Shown: positions 10,160-20,701 of the stretch, in pieces
Layout: each line of letters begins with the position of its first letter
Numbering within the stretch: the stretch's first letter is position 1
DNA from: Arachnopeziza araneosa
Lineage: Eukaryota > Ascomycota > Leotiomycetes > Helotiales > Arachnopezizaceae
DNA length: 64,000 bases
Reading direction: 5' to 3'
Assembly: GCA_003988855.1 (NCBI GenBank)
Contig: QYAI01000007.1
Span: 186,001-250,000 of the forward strand
Made by a program: the position numbers and the translations under genes
The notes under the pieces: generated by a model
The model's input: the letters and a program-made list of their open reading frames with translations, nothing else
The model's database searches: none
What the model was told of the DNA's origin: nothing

Positions 10160-11202
10160 GGTTCATAGTGCTTCTCTTTGAATGAGGTTATGGCTCAGTC
10201 ATGCGAGAAGTCTGAGAATGAACTTGAAATATTTCTTTTACTAGAGAAGTGAGCTTTGGAGACCACTTATAATTGTGTGCTGAAATTTGTACCTAAAGAT
10301 ATTTCTTAACAACCACGTTTCTTCGTTAGAGACTATCTTATTCCTATCTAGACGCTTTGCCTTGTCGAGTACTCTCATCCTGGATTTTGTTCTCGGTAGG
10401 GTACTTATTGATATATATCTTTTCTTGATGCTAGATCATAGGATCCAGATGTCGCATAAGAAGCTACCTTGGTATTTGATACAAACTTTTTCAACAAGCA
10501 GGACCCACCACCTTGTTCAGATATCCAGAGCTTTTAGCTCTACGAACTTCTGAATAATCAATTTGACTATCATATCTACGATATAACTCCCTGGTATAAT
10601 AATTTTTTTTCAAAAGAATTGCACACAATGCTCTTGTTCGCGTAAAGGTGTCATTTTTTTCATTTCTCTTTATTTTTCAATTTTGTTGGTGTTTCAACTA
10701 TCCGTCCCATACATCAAGGGAGTTTCTTTCTTAGCATCGATATACATTCCATTCTTATCTCTCGTATCAGAGTTATACTCCCATCAATGTATCCCATATA
10801 TTTCGAAACAGAGCTTGTTCTTAGGGAAAAGTTGCATGTTTCAACCCCCCATTTCTTGAGAGGTTTCACTAGGCAAAACAGAAACCCGTTTCATGATTCC
10901 TCGTTTTTGATAAAACTATCTCTTGGTTTTTTTTCCTGCAAAGCTGAAACAACGCACTCTTTCAGGTCGAAAAGGTTCTAAACAACATGAAAGATTGAGA
11001 TATGTATAAATGTAGCCAATATCGATGCACCTCCAGTGATCCTGATTTCAATATACTCTCATCATCTTGTCATTCTCAACAGAAGATTTCTCAACCATAT
11101 TTTAGTCCCTCCACACATCATCACAAATTTACTATTCATTGGCTTCTTTGGCCCTTGGATCACTGCACTACCAAGCACCAAGTGCCGATACCATAATCCG
11201 CC
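10160..11202. other. Intergenic stretch, nothing recognised
   Basis: About 1 kb of AT-rich DNA with short T and A runs (for example 10603-10611 and 10928-10935). The ORFs at 10287-10553 and 10787-10981 have no recognisable feature. Confidence 0.4.
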
Positions 11203-11613
11203 ATGGTAGAGCCAGCCACAATCACCGCCACCATCGCCGCCGCTGTTAAGATCCTCGAGGTGGTCATTAAGATCACAGAAAATTTGAAGATTACTCCATC
11301 GGTCCTCGAAAATGCACGATCGTCAGTTGAGCAATTGAATGAGCGAATGGAAGCGCTCAAACGTCGACGTAAATTGCACAATAGAATACTGAATCAGAAA
11401 GAATTCGATAGTTTGGAGAGAATCTCGGCAGAGTACGCTCGAGATTTCCTTCACCTGAAAAATCTTCTGTTTGAACTTTCTCAACCACGTCACTTCAAGG
11501 ATGTTATAGCTTATGCTATAAATAATCATTCGACGTCCAAACACGAGCTGCATGTTCGGATCGGGACTTTGAGAGATAGTGCAAATTCATACATCGATCT
11601 CCATAGAATGTAA
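11203..11613 (+). CDS. Small protein resembling the N-terminal helical domain of fungal STAND/cell-death proteins (136 aa)
   Basis: ATG 11203 begins MVEPATITATIAAAVKILEVV, the typical opening of fungal Helo-like/SesA-type N-terminal domains that precede NACHT or NB-ARC modules. It continues in amphipathic helices (about residues 20-60 and 75-110) rich in Lys/Arg/Glu. Here the protein ends after 136 residues with no NTPase or repeat region downstream, so it is either a stand-alone domain or a truncated gene. A GTAAGC at the stop codon (11611) could be a donor that trades the last codon for a few others, without opening a long extension. The assignment rests on sequence style only. Confidence 0.5.
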   Translation: MVEPATITATIAAAVKILEVVIKITENLKITPSVLENARSSVEQLNERMEALKRRRKLHNRILNQKEFDSLERISAEYARDFLHLKNLLFELSQPRHFKDVIAYAINNHSTSKHELHVRIGTLRDSANSYIDLHRM

Positions 11614-12378
11614 GCTTATTATTTCACTTTCTATTGATTCCACCATTGTACATCAAGTTACATAGCTCAAGATACTAATCCCTCGTAGATATTTCGATCC
11701 TAGGTTCACGTAATCTACAACAGATCCTGAACCCTCACGACGAAGATTAGAACATAGCTGCTTCTCTTACTTAACGGTTTACTTGACGGAATGTATCTCG
11801 GAATTTTCGGTTTTTAGAGTATAGAATACAGTACCAGAAAATTGCCTCAGTTGATCAGTCCAACTTGCACTCCTCTCTCTTGATGCCAATGACGTGCAGA
11901 AGCAACATATAGGATTTAGTCATTACAAAATAAGCCGAAGTCAGGCTGTTAGAGTACTTGAGAACTTGAGGAATACCCTCTACTCCAACTCTTGTATGAT
12001 TGAGGTGGTGTGTCATAGACCTATTTCCATGAGCGTCTTGGTCGAGGATTTCGTCGCCATGGGAGTATCCTTTATAAAAATTGCTTTGCCAATACTTGAG
12101 AGATAGGCAAGATGATGAATTGTAAGAAGGCTTCTAAGCATTGGTTTCTCATGCCGGAAATGCTCTTGTTATTAGGATTCAAATTATGAAAAATTTTCAA
12201 GCGTTGGACAGCTCCTTGTATTATATACCGCGATATTCTACATTTCAATCATGCCGACATTCTCCTTCATCTCGGACTTAGCCATTTTATCTTCTCTTCC
12301 GAGAGTCTGAATCAATAAGTAATATATCTAGCTCCTTCAACATATCAACCCCAGTCGCTAGCATTGGCGCCCCATCTT
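11614..12378. other. Intergenic stretch, nothing recognised
   Basis: Between the small helical-domain gene and the 3' end of the large minus-strand gene. A 70-codon ORF at 11894-12106 has no domain. No NACHT/NB-ARC motif (GxxGxGKT) was found that would extend the upstream gene. Confidence 0.4.
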
Positions 12379-14502
12379 CTAAATTTCTCCTTCATTATCG
12401 CCCAACAAAGTTCTAGAAAACCTACATTTATCATCCGCCTGTCGAGTCACTTCCACCCAAAATGCTCTCTCATCATCAACACATTGTCTCAACTGGATCT
12501 GTGCCTCATCTCTAGCCTCGATCGCATAACTCTGCCTCTTTCGCAGGCCCCTCGTATTCGAATGCTCCGCAGGAAACAGCTTAGCTTGGATATATACTTC
12601 TGGAAATCGGGAGACTCTCAATAACATTGCAATATCTTTCGTGTGGTGCTCATCGTCGGGATTGAATATTTCTCTTGCGCAGGCCAACAAGTCAAGATGG
12701 GCTTGGACTGTGTCTTGTTCGAGAATCCTCTCATCGTGGCGTCTACGATGGTTTTGTCTCTTTGCTGCGAGTTCAATAATGTTGGCACGCATGGCCAATT
12801 GCTGGTCTAAATTCCAACGCTCGAGATCGGAGGCGGCTGTGTCAACTGTTGGTATTGGGCGCATAGCTCCGGACTGATATGCAAGTTTATCATATGCTGG
12901 CCCTAGGAAATAATTAGAGTCGTTAGGTAAATTTCTTATCCTTTCTTTTCCTATAGTTCTGGGTGGGTAAACAGCCTCTAATCCGAACTTATCTACTACG
13001 GCTGTCTACTATTGATTTTGATGACAATTTTGGATGAGAGAATTATGAACTGGCCCAAGTAGTAACTATGTTTGAAACATGATTTCTATCACGGAATCGA
13101 TTGGCAATATCAGGTCTCCAAACTCCTGTACCATATACCTCCCAATTGGGCCAGGGGTTGTCCAGCTGTCCCTCTAGATATCTCCAGAGATTGTTGTTAC
13201 TTGGATCCATAGTTGGGTTTATGGTATCAGCGAAAACCTACTCATTCTGTTAGGGTTTGTTCGGGATAGAGTAAATCACATGCTGAATTCTCCCACGATG
13301 CACTAACCTCACTTACGGTTTCGTCTTCAAAAAGTTCGGCGTATTTAGTAGGACAACTCGTGATTAAGATGGTTATTTACTCACGGGTTCTAGAGCCATG
13401 TCAGGAATTTCAGGATCTTTGAAACTCCGTATATAATGACCCAATGCATGCTACAATGGTCTTAATATCCATATGCTGACTGACTTTCACAGATGAATAT
13501 TTACCATAGTCTCATGAGCAAGCTATAGAAGATCAGCTTTGTCGTTGACTTGCTTGATAGAAGTATACCAAAATTGCCAAAAGTAACTGCTGTGCCCATC
13601 TTTCGCTTTCTGTAAGCTCACCGAGTAAAGGGATTATACTATCAAGTAACATATATATCCGCACGCCATTGTAGGTTTGATTTTCTGGCTCATTGCTTGT
13701 ATCGGGGTTGATTTTGTATCTGCAAATGGTATATGCGAAAAGCCTGGGAATCTTGACTTGTGCTTCATCTTTGGTTAGAATAGTTAGAGCAAGTGTGTTG
13801 ATCAGGTCAATGATCATTCCATTCGCTCGAGAAAAATTATCTTCTTTGGCCCGTTCAAAGTCCTTGATAACACGACGATGAAAACTATACGCTTGATAAG
13901 AGTAATGATCTGGCGGGACGCCATCCTTCATTTGCTCTGGAGGGATGGCCTTTCTGTCTCCAAAAAGAAGCGCATCCATCCACAACCGACTGGCAGGTTT
14001 ACGTAGGAGTAAACTGGTTAAGCGCAAGACAAGGTCCATTGCCTGTTGGATAAGGATATTTTGCATATCAGAAAATCCATTGCCAAACAGTTTATTAGGG
14101 CGTTTCTTCCAGCGATTATGAGTATAAAGCCGATGGACTGGAGTCGGAGCAAATTAGCACCCCAGTATCACACTGTATTTCGGAGAGAAGGATATGAAAG
14201 CCATTTGATGTAGCTGAATTGTGAGTAAAATTTTGGAGATGTTGAGAACGAATGACGGGCTCGGGATTTCTTATTGGGTACGGACGCGAGATCCACTGGC
14301 TGTGGTTCGAAATCCCACCATCACGAAGTTCCTCAAGCGTAAAATTGTTGAGTCGAGACCGTTGGTAGACTCTATGAAGGTTCATGTCGCACTCCTCCTC
14401 CGCCGAAGGCTCCAAAACATGGAGTTAAGGCGGAAAATTCGGTGTCCTATGGCGAATGTCGTAATTCAATACCAGCGGGTTTTTGGCTGTGCTAGATGCC
14501 AT
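12379..14502 (-). CDS. Unknown multi-exon protein (about 570-590 aa)
   Basis: Several short ORFs join into one gene. Exons: 14502-14473 (MASSTAKNPL), 14409 to about 14150 (3' end unresolved), 14137-13569, 13522-13505 (18 bases), 13450-13385, 13237-13067, 13005-12379. Apart from the exon 2/3 junction, all junctions are GT-AG and in frame. Clearly coding stretches include RPNKLFGNGFSDMQNILIQQ, NLWRYLEGQLDNPWPNWEVY and RIRNLPNDSNYFLGPAYDKL. The C-terminal 200 residues are helical and Arg-rich (KRQNHRRRHDERILEQ). No signal peptide, membrane segment or known domain. The intron at 13384-13238 is long (147 bases) and could hide a small exon. It may be a distant relative of the 9.1-10.2 kb gene. Exon 1 is the least certain part. 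Confidence 0.55.
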
Positions 14503-14843
14503 GTTGAAGTTATTGCCTAACGAGAATATCTCAGAAGTGGTGTGCACTCGCTTTCATGAATGTGATGGTCACCTTTTGTTATGTTTATAGATGATGACAA
14601 AGAATTCATGCTTTGTTCGCTAGAGGACTAACTCGACGGTCTTGGATGTAGTTTTCAGTAATAACAATAATGCCAAACAAGATTCAGCTATCCTACATCA
14701 ACATTCTTAGCAGAAATCCGAGGTTTTCGAGCTTCCATTAGTTCATATACAGTCCAAAGTCCCAAAAAGACTCATTTATAAAACAGGGGTATCAAAATGC
14801 CAGACCAGTTCCCAAAGTCCGTCCGAGTCATAATTCAGACTCG

Positions 14844-16793
14844 TCAAGCCATAATTCCAGCAATAACAGTCATAACTCCACCGTAAATTGCTAAACAACT
14901 CATCCCTTCCCGTCCTAAAGGTGTAATCTGCTCTATTGTCTCGCTTTGTATCAAAGCCCAGACCATAAACAGGCCGACGAGAAAGGTAACAGTCATACGC
15001 CCTAGAAAACCTGGAATGATGTTGAATGTGACTATCGGAACAAGAACGGCTACTGCAACGGCAATTGCAACAGTTGGCAGTGCTAAGGCTTTTATATCCA
15101 TTTGATTTGACGTGACTGCTGACGATTTTTTGGATGTAGAAGATAATGTAGAAGATAATGAGAGTCCTGATGAAGTGTAAGAGGACTCGCTCTGGGGAGA
15201 AGCTGACAAGTGTTCTGAGCATAGAGAAACAAGATCATCTATTGGGTCCAGAAAGTGTGTTTCCCATGCAGCGATTGGGCTTTCATCTTGGAGATAAGAA
15301 CGATATTGATCGATGTCTGATGGTGCCGGAGGAGCTAAAGATTGCGTGCTATTGAAGGAAGCAAGTGCTGCATCTATTTGAATGTTAGTCATATTCATAA
15401 CCAGAAATTCTCATTTAAGCATACTGTATTGATTCAACTTGAATCCAATCCTCCCTAATATGTCCATCTTGTGGAATTGCAACTCCCCACCAGCATGCGC
15501 GGCCGCTCTCCGTGACGCGGGAACAATCATGTGCTCTGTCCTGCGTGATTGCGTATCAGCATTGTCAAGACGATGTAGCTGCTCTTCTAACTCGCTTAGT
15601 TCGTCTTGAAGATGTAAAAGTAATCTATGATTCAAGGCTTCAAACTTTCGGTACATCGGCTTAATGCGTACTTCGTCTCCATTTACATGACTTGAAGAAG
15701 ATGCTAGCCGAGAAGCGAGAGCTTCATATCCCGTGACGGGTAGCTTTTCCGCACGAGGAAGTAGTTGCTGTCTTGCTTGATGGGGGTATCGTGCGCTGAG
15801 AGTGCTCGAAGGCACATGAGGTAGACTGGTTTGCCCGCGAGGCATTTCTGGCGTTCCAAATTGCTGCATGGCATGTTGTCTGTGGTGTGCAGCAGCCATC
15901 TGAGAAGCAATTTTGGCTGATACATGGTCTGTTGGCGGCTTCTGAGGGAGCTCCGGGCCCTCGTATGGCTCTTTCACACTACTGTCAGGGCTGGAGCTCC
16001 GATCTGTGTCGTTGTCTACAGCTGGCTCGGAGGAATTGTCATCGCCTCGAAAGCTACTCGACGCGGAAGAGGTAGACGGGGTTTTAGGTGGAGCGGGTAG
16101 TGATACCGCTGTGAAAGAAGAATCAGTCCCGCTAGGAGTCCATCTTGATTGCTCGTCGGTGCGATCATTCTTATTCCTCGATTCACTAACTGGAGAATCC
16201 TTCTCTAAAAATTCAAAAACATTGGTAGGAGGGTCGGGGACTGCTGGCGACAATGGCCCCTCGGAACTTTCAGGCCGCTTTACTAAACTCATACGTCTCG
16301 TAATAGATGCCTGGGTTATGGTGGAATTACTGCCACTCGATGAACTTGACTTGTTGGTTGCACTGGTTTGCGAGGTGAAGTTTGATATCGTCGACGGTGA
16401 CATCAATCTGGCTCTAGCGGCAGCTAAAACAGCCCTATGATTCTGTTGATCCTGTTCGTATTCTTCCTCGGACGATGATGTTGAAGAGCAAGCGCTCCGA
16501 CTCGAGTGATGGCGACGAGAGCTATCGGACATACTTCCTCTCGATGACAAGGTACTAGTTCTTCTCCCGGAAGTACCTTTCGATTTCTTTAAATTCTTGT
16601 TGGCAGTCGCCGACTTGTGTTTTCGAGATTTTTCCCTCTCCCTGCCGGTATTTGCTTTCATGGTTGACTCGTGCGATCGGTGACGGTGATGCGAAAGAGC
16701 CTCTTCTTCTTGGCTCCTTGGTTCAACCTTTGCTTCATTCTCCGAATCCTCCTGGATTGAGTCAACTGAAGGGATGATATATCTGGTGGTCAT
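14844..16793 (-). CDS. DUF6594 membrane protein with disordered Ser-rich N-terminus (632 aa)
   Basis: Exon 1 16793-15425, intron 15424-15374 (GTATGC donor, GACTAAC branch), exon 2 15373-14844; 633 codons with stop. Residues 1 to about 350 are low complexity, Ser/Arg/Glu-rich and probably disordered. The DUF6594 domain then begins at GYEALASRL and includes FEALNHRLLLHLQDELSELE, LGRIGFKLNQYNAALASF (across the splice), and ETHFLDPIDDLVSL. Three hydrophobic helices close the protein (about 540-562, 568-590, 608-630). DUF6594 proteins are abundant in filamentous ascomycetes and their role is unknown. The frame is open to an upstream ATG at 16901, but ATG 16793 has A at -3 and fits a disordered N-terminus better. 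Confidence 0.85.
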
Positions 16794-17639
16794 TGTTGAT
16801 GACAGTTCTGAGTTGGTTAGCAGCTGCTCAGCAAAGAAGCAACCCAATGCTACGATCGGCATTGAGGTCTTGCAGGGTGTACCTTGGTTCTGTGAGCGCA
16901 TTCACGGCGTTGTGTTGCTATCTTCTAAGCCAGATCTGGGCAATGAGCATGCTGGATTGCTGAAGAGAGCAGCGCGGATGGCGACGAAGGTAGAAGTAAT
17001 GATGGACATGGTGGGACGGCAATGTGGTTGTGGAGGGGTATATGGACTCGAGTATACGGTCAGATATAGGAGTAGATGGGATGGATGAATATGATCTGGA
17101 ATGGTATGTGGCGTCGCAGAGATGTTTCGGAAGCTCTGAGAGGGGACGTCACAGGGTTGTCTGAGAGGTCAGGATTCGCGATTGCCCTGGCTGGCTTGGC
17201 CCGCCCCTGCCTTGAGCGCGGCCTGCGATCTCAACTTCTATAATTATCTTCAGTGACCAAAAGACAACAAACAACAGAACATTCAAAGATGATAATGGCG
17301 ACAGAAGCGATGAGGACGAATCGCCGGCAGAGCCCAACAATTTAAAAGAATCACTGGCCACTGCCTCGGGCTCGCGAGGCTGTTTTCACCATTGGGCGAC
17401 TGACGTCTCTGGTCCCCAGTCATTTCTTCCAGACCAATACTCGATCAACACATAACAAGATCCTGCATCACACATTGTATGACCAAACACTCGCATGCCG
17501 CAATTAGCCAGGGAATTTGCATCCCTTCTGCATGCTGCCTCACACTGGTCGTCGCGCTCTGTCAATGGTCTTTGATCCCGGGCAACGCCAACCATCCTTC
17601 AGATCCTGATTCAGCATATACAGCCTCAACTATCCTCGA
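16794..17639. other. Divergent promoter region
   Basis: About 0.85 kb between the head-to-head DUF6594 and PET112 genes. It contains small ORFs without features and GC-rich patches around 17150-17230. No promoter element can be named with confidence. Confidence 0.4.
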
Positions 17640-19511
17640 ATGACAGTAGGAGTTGGGCGTCAATCTCTACACAAGTATTTTCCGCCCCCAATGAGTAGGA
17701 CTTCGCCTCCCATCCTTCGTAGATATCTGCTCGGAGGAAATCTGCCAACAGGTGGATGTCTACTGAGACAGAGACACACATTATTTTTGTATCGCAAGAG
17801 ATATCACACGACAGAAGCTGTTACTTCCAACTCAACTTCTCCTTCGCTAGAATCGAATGTGCCTTTCCGCAAGCAATTGAAAGATGAGGCGAAGCGGCGA
17901 AAATCCGAGGGCTCAGGAAAGACAGCCAAGGGAACGAATCAGAGATTGAATGACTGGGAATTGACTGTCGGTATAGAGGTACACGCCCAATTAAACACAG
18001 CTCGCAAGTTGTTCTCCCGGGCATCTTCTACAATCAACGAGAAAGCCAATACACACGTTGCATTCTTCGATCTTGCGATACCTGGATCACAACCAGCTTT
18101 CCAGAAAGAAGCGTTGATACCTGCTCTTCGAGCCGCCTTGGCACTCAACTGCAATATCCAAAAGGTTAGCAAATTTGATCGCAAACATTATTTCCATTGG
18201 GATCAGCCCGCCGGGTACCAAATAACACAATACTACGAGCCCTTTGCAAAAGACGGATACATTACATTATATGCGCATGACGGAATTGCAAAAGAAGATG
18301 GAGATCAAATACAAATCGGAATCAAACAGATACAAATGGAGCAGGATACTGCCAAGACTGTTTCATTACCAGGAGATATGCACCTCTTGGATTTCAACAG
18401 AGTAGGATTACCTTTAATCGAAATTATAACATTACCTCAAATTCACCATCCAAGTACTGCAGCGGCACTTGTTCGGAAACTACAAATTATACTCAATGCC
18501 GTAGATGCATGTGTGCTTGGTATGGAATCTGGCGGCTTACGAGCTGACGTCAATGTTTCAGTGCGTCGACATGATACCACAGGGAGTCACGAATATTATG
18601 GGGTTCAAGGGCTAGGACAAAGAACAGAGATAAAAAATCTGAGTAGTTTCAAGGCAGTTGAGGATGCTATCATCGCCGAACGCGACCGCCAAATCCAAGT
18701 GCTGGAAGAAGGCGGCGCTATTGAAGGAGAGACGAGAGGATGGACGATTAGTAGCACAGAAACAAAGAGACTACGAGGAAAAGAAGGCGAGGTCGACTAT
18801 AGGTATATGCCAGATCCAGACATTGGCCCAGTCGTCATTGGTCAAGATTTAATTGAACATCTTCGAGCCACCCTTGGAGTCCTTCCTGATGAGGAGATCA
18901 ATATTTTGGTCAACGCCTACGGGCTAACTGTGAAAGATGCAATGTCTCTCTCTTCGTTAGAAGAAGGTGGACGGGTAGAGTTCTTTCACTCTGCCGTAGA
19001 ACAATATCTTGAGTTGAGTCCCGCGGAAGATGTGAAGAAAGCCGGAAGACTTTGCGCCAACTGGGTTCTGCATGAAATGGGTGGTTTAAGCCATCCCTTG
19101 GCTGATGAGAAGAACCCTCTCGGCATGAAAAATGATGGTAAATGCGTAATCGATTGCCGTCGGTTTGCAGAATTGCTACATTATTTAAATACGAATAGGA
19201 TTACTACCAAGACAGCCAAGCAAACGCTGAACATGCTGTACGAGAATGGACTGGATCAAAAGAACCTCCCCGTTAGCTTACTCTTGGATCAGCATGGCTT
19301 GTGGTTCAGTCCTCTATCAGAAGAGGAGTATTTTGAATTAGCAGAGAGCATCTTAGACCCAAAGGTTGTGGCAGAGATATTATCTGGGAAGGAAGGAAAA
19401 ATTAATTTCCTCCTTGGTCAAATGATGAGGAAGGATACAGATGGGAGAATTGATCCTCAACAAGCTATGGCTGTCCTCCGCAAACTCATTGATAGAAAGA
19501 GAGAAGCATAG
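17640..19511 (+). CDS. PET112: Mitochondrial glutamyl-tRNA(Gln) amidotransferase subunit B
   Basis: Intronless, 623 aa. This is the GatB subunit of the GatFAB/GatCAB-type complex that converts Glu-tRNA(Gln) to Gln-tRNA(Gln) in mitochondria. The first 60 or so residues are rich in Arg/Ser/Tyr and poor in acids, as in a mitochondrial presequence; the core begins at WELTVGIEVHAQL (about residue 105). Family signatures are clear: DLAIPGSQP, FDRKHYFHWDQPAGYQITQ, DFNRVGLPLIEI, LRADVNVSVR, RTEIKNLSSFKAV and DYRYMPDPDIGP, then the C-terminal tRNA-binding YqeY-like region (about 480-620) ending MAVLRKLIDRK. Length fits fungal orthologues. A second in-frame ATG at 17691 is a possible alternative start. 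No defect is seen. Confidence 0.97.
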   Translation: MTVGVGRQSLHKYFPPPMSRTSPPILRRYLLGGNLPTGGCLLRQRHTLFLYRKRYHTTEAVTSNSTSPSLESNVPFRKQLKDEAKRRKSEGSGKTAKGTNQRLNDWELTVGIEVHAQLNTARKLFSRASSTINEKANTHVAFFDLAIPGSQPAFQKEALIPALRAALALNCNIQKVSKFDRKHYFHWDQPAGYQITQYYEPFAKDGYITLYAHDGIAKEDGDQIQIGIKQIQMEQDTAKTVSLPGDMHLLDFNRVGLPLIEIITLPQIHHPSTAAALVRKLQIILNAVDACVLGMESGGLRADVNVSVRRHDTTGSHEYYGVQGLGQRTEIKNLSSFKAVEDAIIAERDRQIQVLEEGGAIEGETRGWTISSTETKRLRGKEGEVDYRYMPDPDIGPVVIGQDLIEHLRATLGVLPDEEINILVNAYGLTVKDAMSLSSLEEGGRVEFFHSAVEQYLELSPAEDVKKAGRLCANWVLHEMGGLSHPLADEKNPLGMKNDGKCVIDCRRFAELLHYLNTNRITTKTAKQTLNMLYENGLDQKNLPVSLLLDQHGLWFSPLSEEEYFELAESILDPKVVAEILSGKEGKINFLLGQMMRKDTDGRIDPQQAMAVLRKLIDRKREA

Positions 19512-19809
19512 ATATCAATGCAAGATCAATCAACATATCGGAGAACTTCAATCCCAAGCATTAAAGTCTGATAGGATTGATTTTGTCTTTCAATTTCGAG
19601 TTAAATTTGCGGTGACAGATTATCTAAAAGTACAAAGCACAATTCGAGGAGGTTTCGTTGTGTAGGCGAACTTAAAGTCGAACATACAATCGTATGACCT
19701 TTCCAAACATCATAATTAGTCTGCAAGCAACAAGCACATTTTACAAAGAGGTTTTCGATTGTAGAGGCTGAATTGGAAAACAGAAGCTTAATAAATTTTC
19801 GTGAGTACC

Positions 19810-19825
19810 AAGGTCTGAAGTCGAA
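19810..19825 (+). repeat. Copy 1 of 16-base direct repeat AAGGTCTGAAGTCGAA
   Basis: Identical to 19991-20006, 181 bases downstream. Degenerate AAGTCGAA copies lie on both sides. Confidence 0.8.
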
Positions 19826-19990
19826 AGTGGAATTCAAGTAGGCTTATGTAAACACGAAGCTCTGAAAGCTAAGATGAAAATTTAAGTGAGCCTCTCTGAG
19901 TATGACAATCAAAGTGAAAGCACGGTATGCTCTCTTGGTATTGTAACTATGAAAGTCGAAAACACGGTCAAAAGGGGCTTGTTCAAATAA

Positions 19991-20006
19991 AAGGTCTGAA
20001 GTCGAA
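19991..20006 (+). repeat. Copy 2 of 16-base direct repeat AAGGTCTGAAGTCGAA
   Basis: Exact second copy of 19810-19825 in the same orientation. Confidence 0.8.
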
Positions 20007-20701
20007 TATAACCATTCAATGCGAGTAGAAATTTCTAATTATGTCAGTTCAAAAAACTGGTGCACAATCTAAAGATAACATTACCTGAATAATTGAATTC
20101 TGGGACGAGATTTATGTCATCAAGCTACTTTAGTTTTATCTTGTCCTCTCTGGAAAGGGGCTCGGTTAAGGATCATAAGCGAGGAGGACTGAGGATGCAC
20201 ATATGTAAGTGCTGAAGGCAACTTGCTAGGCATGGGATGCCCGGCCGTAAAAGTATAGTGAGGGCAGGGAATTCTTCTATAAGATACTTGTTCTTTATGG
20301 ATAAAACACCCAGCCTTACAATTTCGCAAGGATAGGGCAGAACACTTTTCACACAGCATATGTTAGTCGCTCGGCTGTAGAAATAGAGTAAAGAGAAGAA
20401 TACAAGATGTTATGTGGGGTCGAGAACTGCTCAACCCTACAAAATTAGCAAGGGAAAAATGATATTTCTTTCGCTGGCAGTACAATATTTTGTTTGATAG
20501 ACAATCTCTATACAGGCGAGCGAACCTCAGTTAACCAAGCACTTATCGCTACCATTGCAATTCTGATTGTGAACTAGCATCAATTGAGAGATGAAATGAT
20601 AAAAAGGCTGATTCGAAGAGTAAATTGAATATCGTGTCCTCTAAATGTAATTTACAGCTTCAATAGCACAGCATGCTCCACTCACCTAGAGAAGAATGAA
20701 T

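Larger units (their letters stand above)
19512..20701. other. Intergenic stretch with dispersed short repeats
   Basis: 1.2 kb between the convergent 3' ends of PET112 and MTF1. No gene is supported (79-codon ORFs only). The motif AAGTCGAA, often as CTGAAGTCGAA, recurs at about 19671, 19817, 19953 and 19998. Confidence 0.5.

Noticed and set aside
14298..14322. GGTTCGAAATCCCACCA resembling a tRNA 3' end
   Set aside because: No cloverleaf fits, and the region lies in the coding sequence of the 12.4-14.5 kb gene on the minus strand.
16006..16440. 144-codon plus-strand ORF inside the DUF6594 gene
   Set aside because: Antisense to the Ser-rich coding segment; AGC/TCN-rich codons create open antisense frames.
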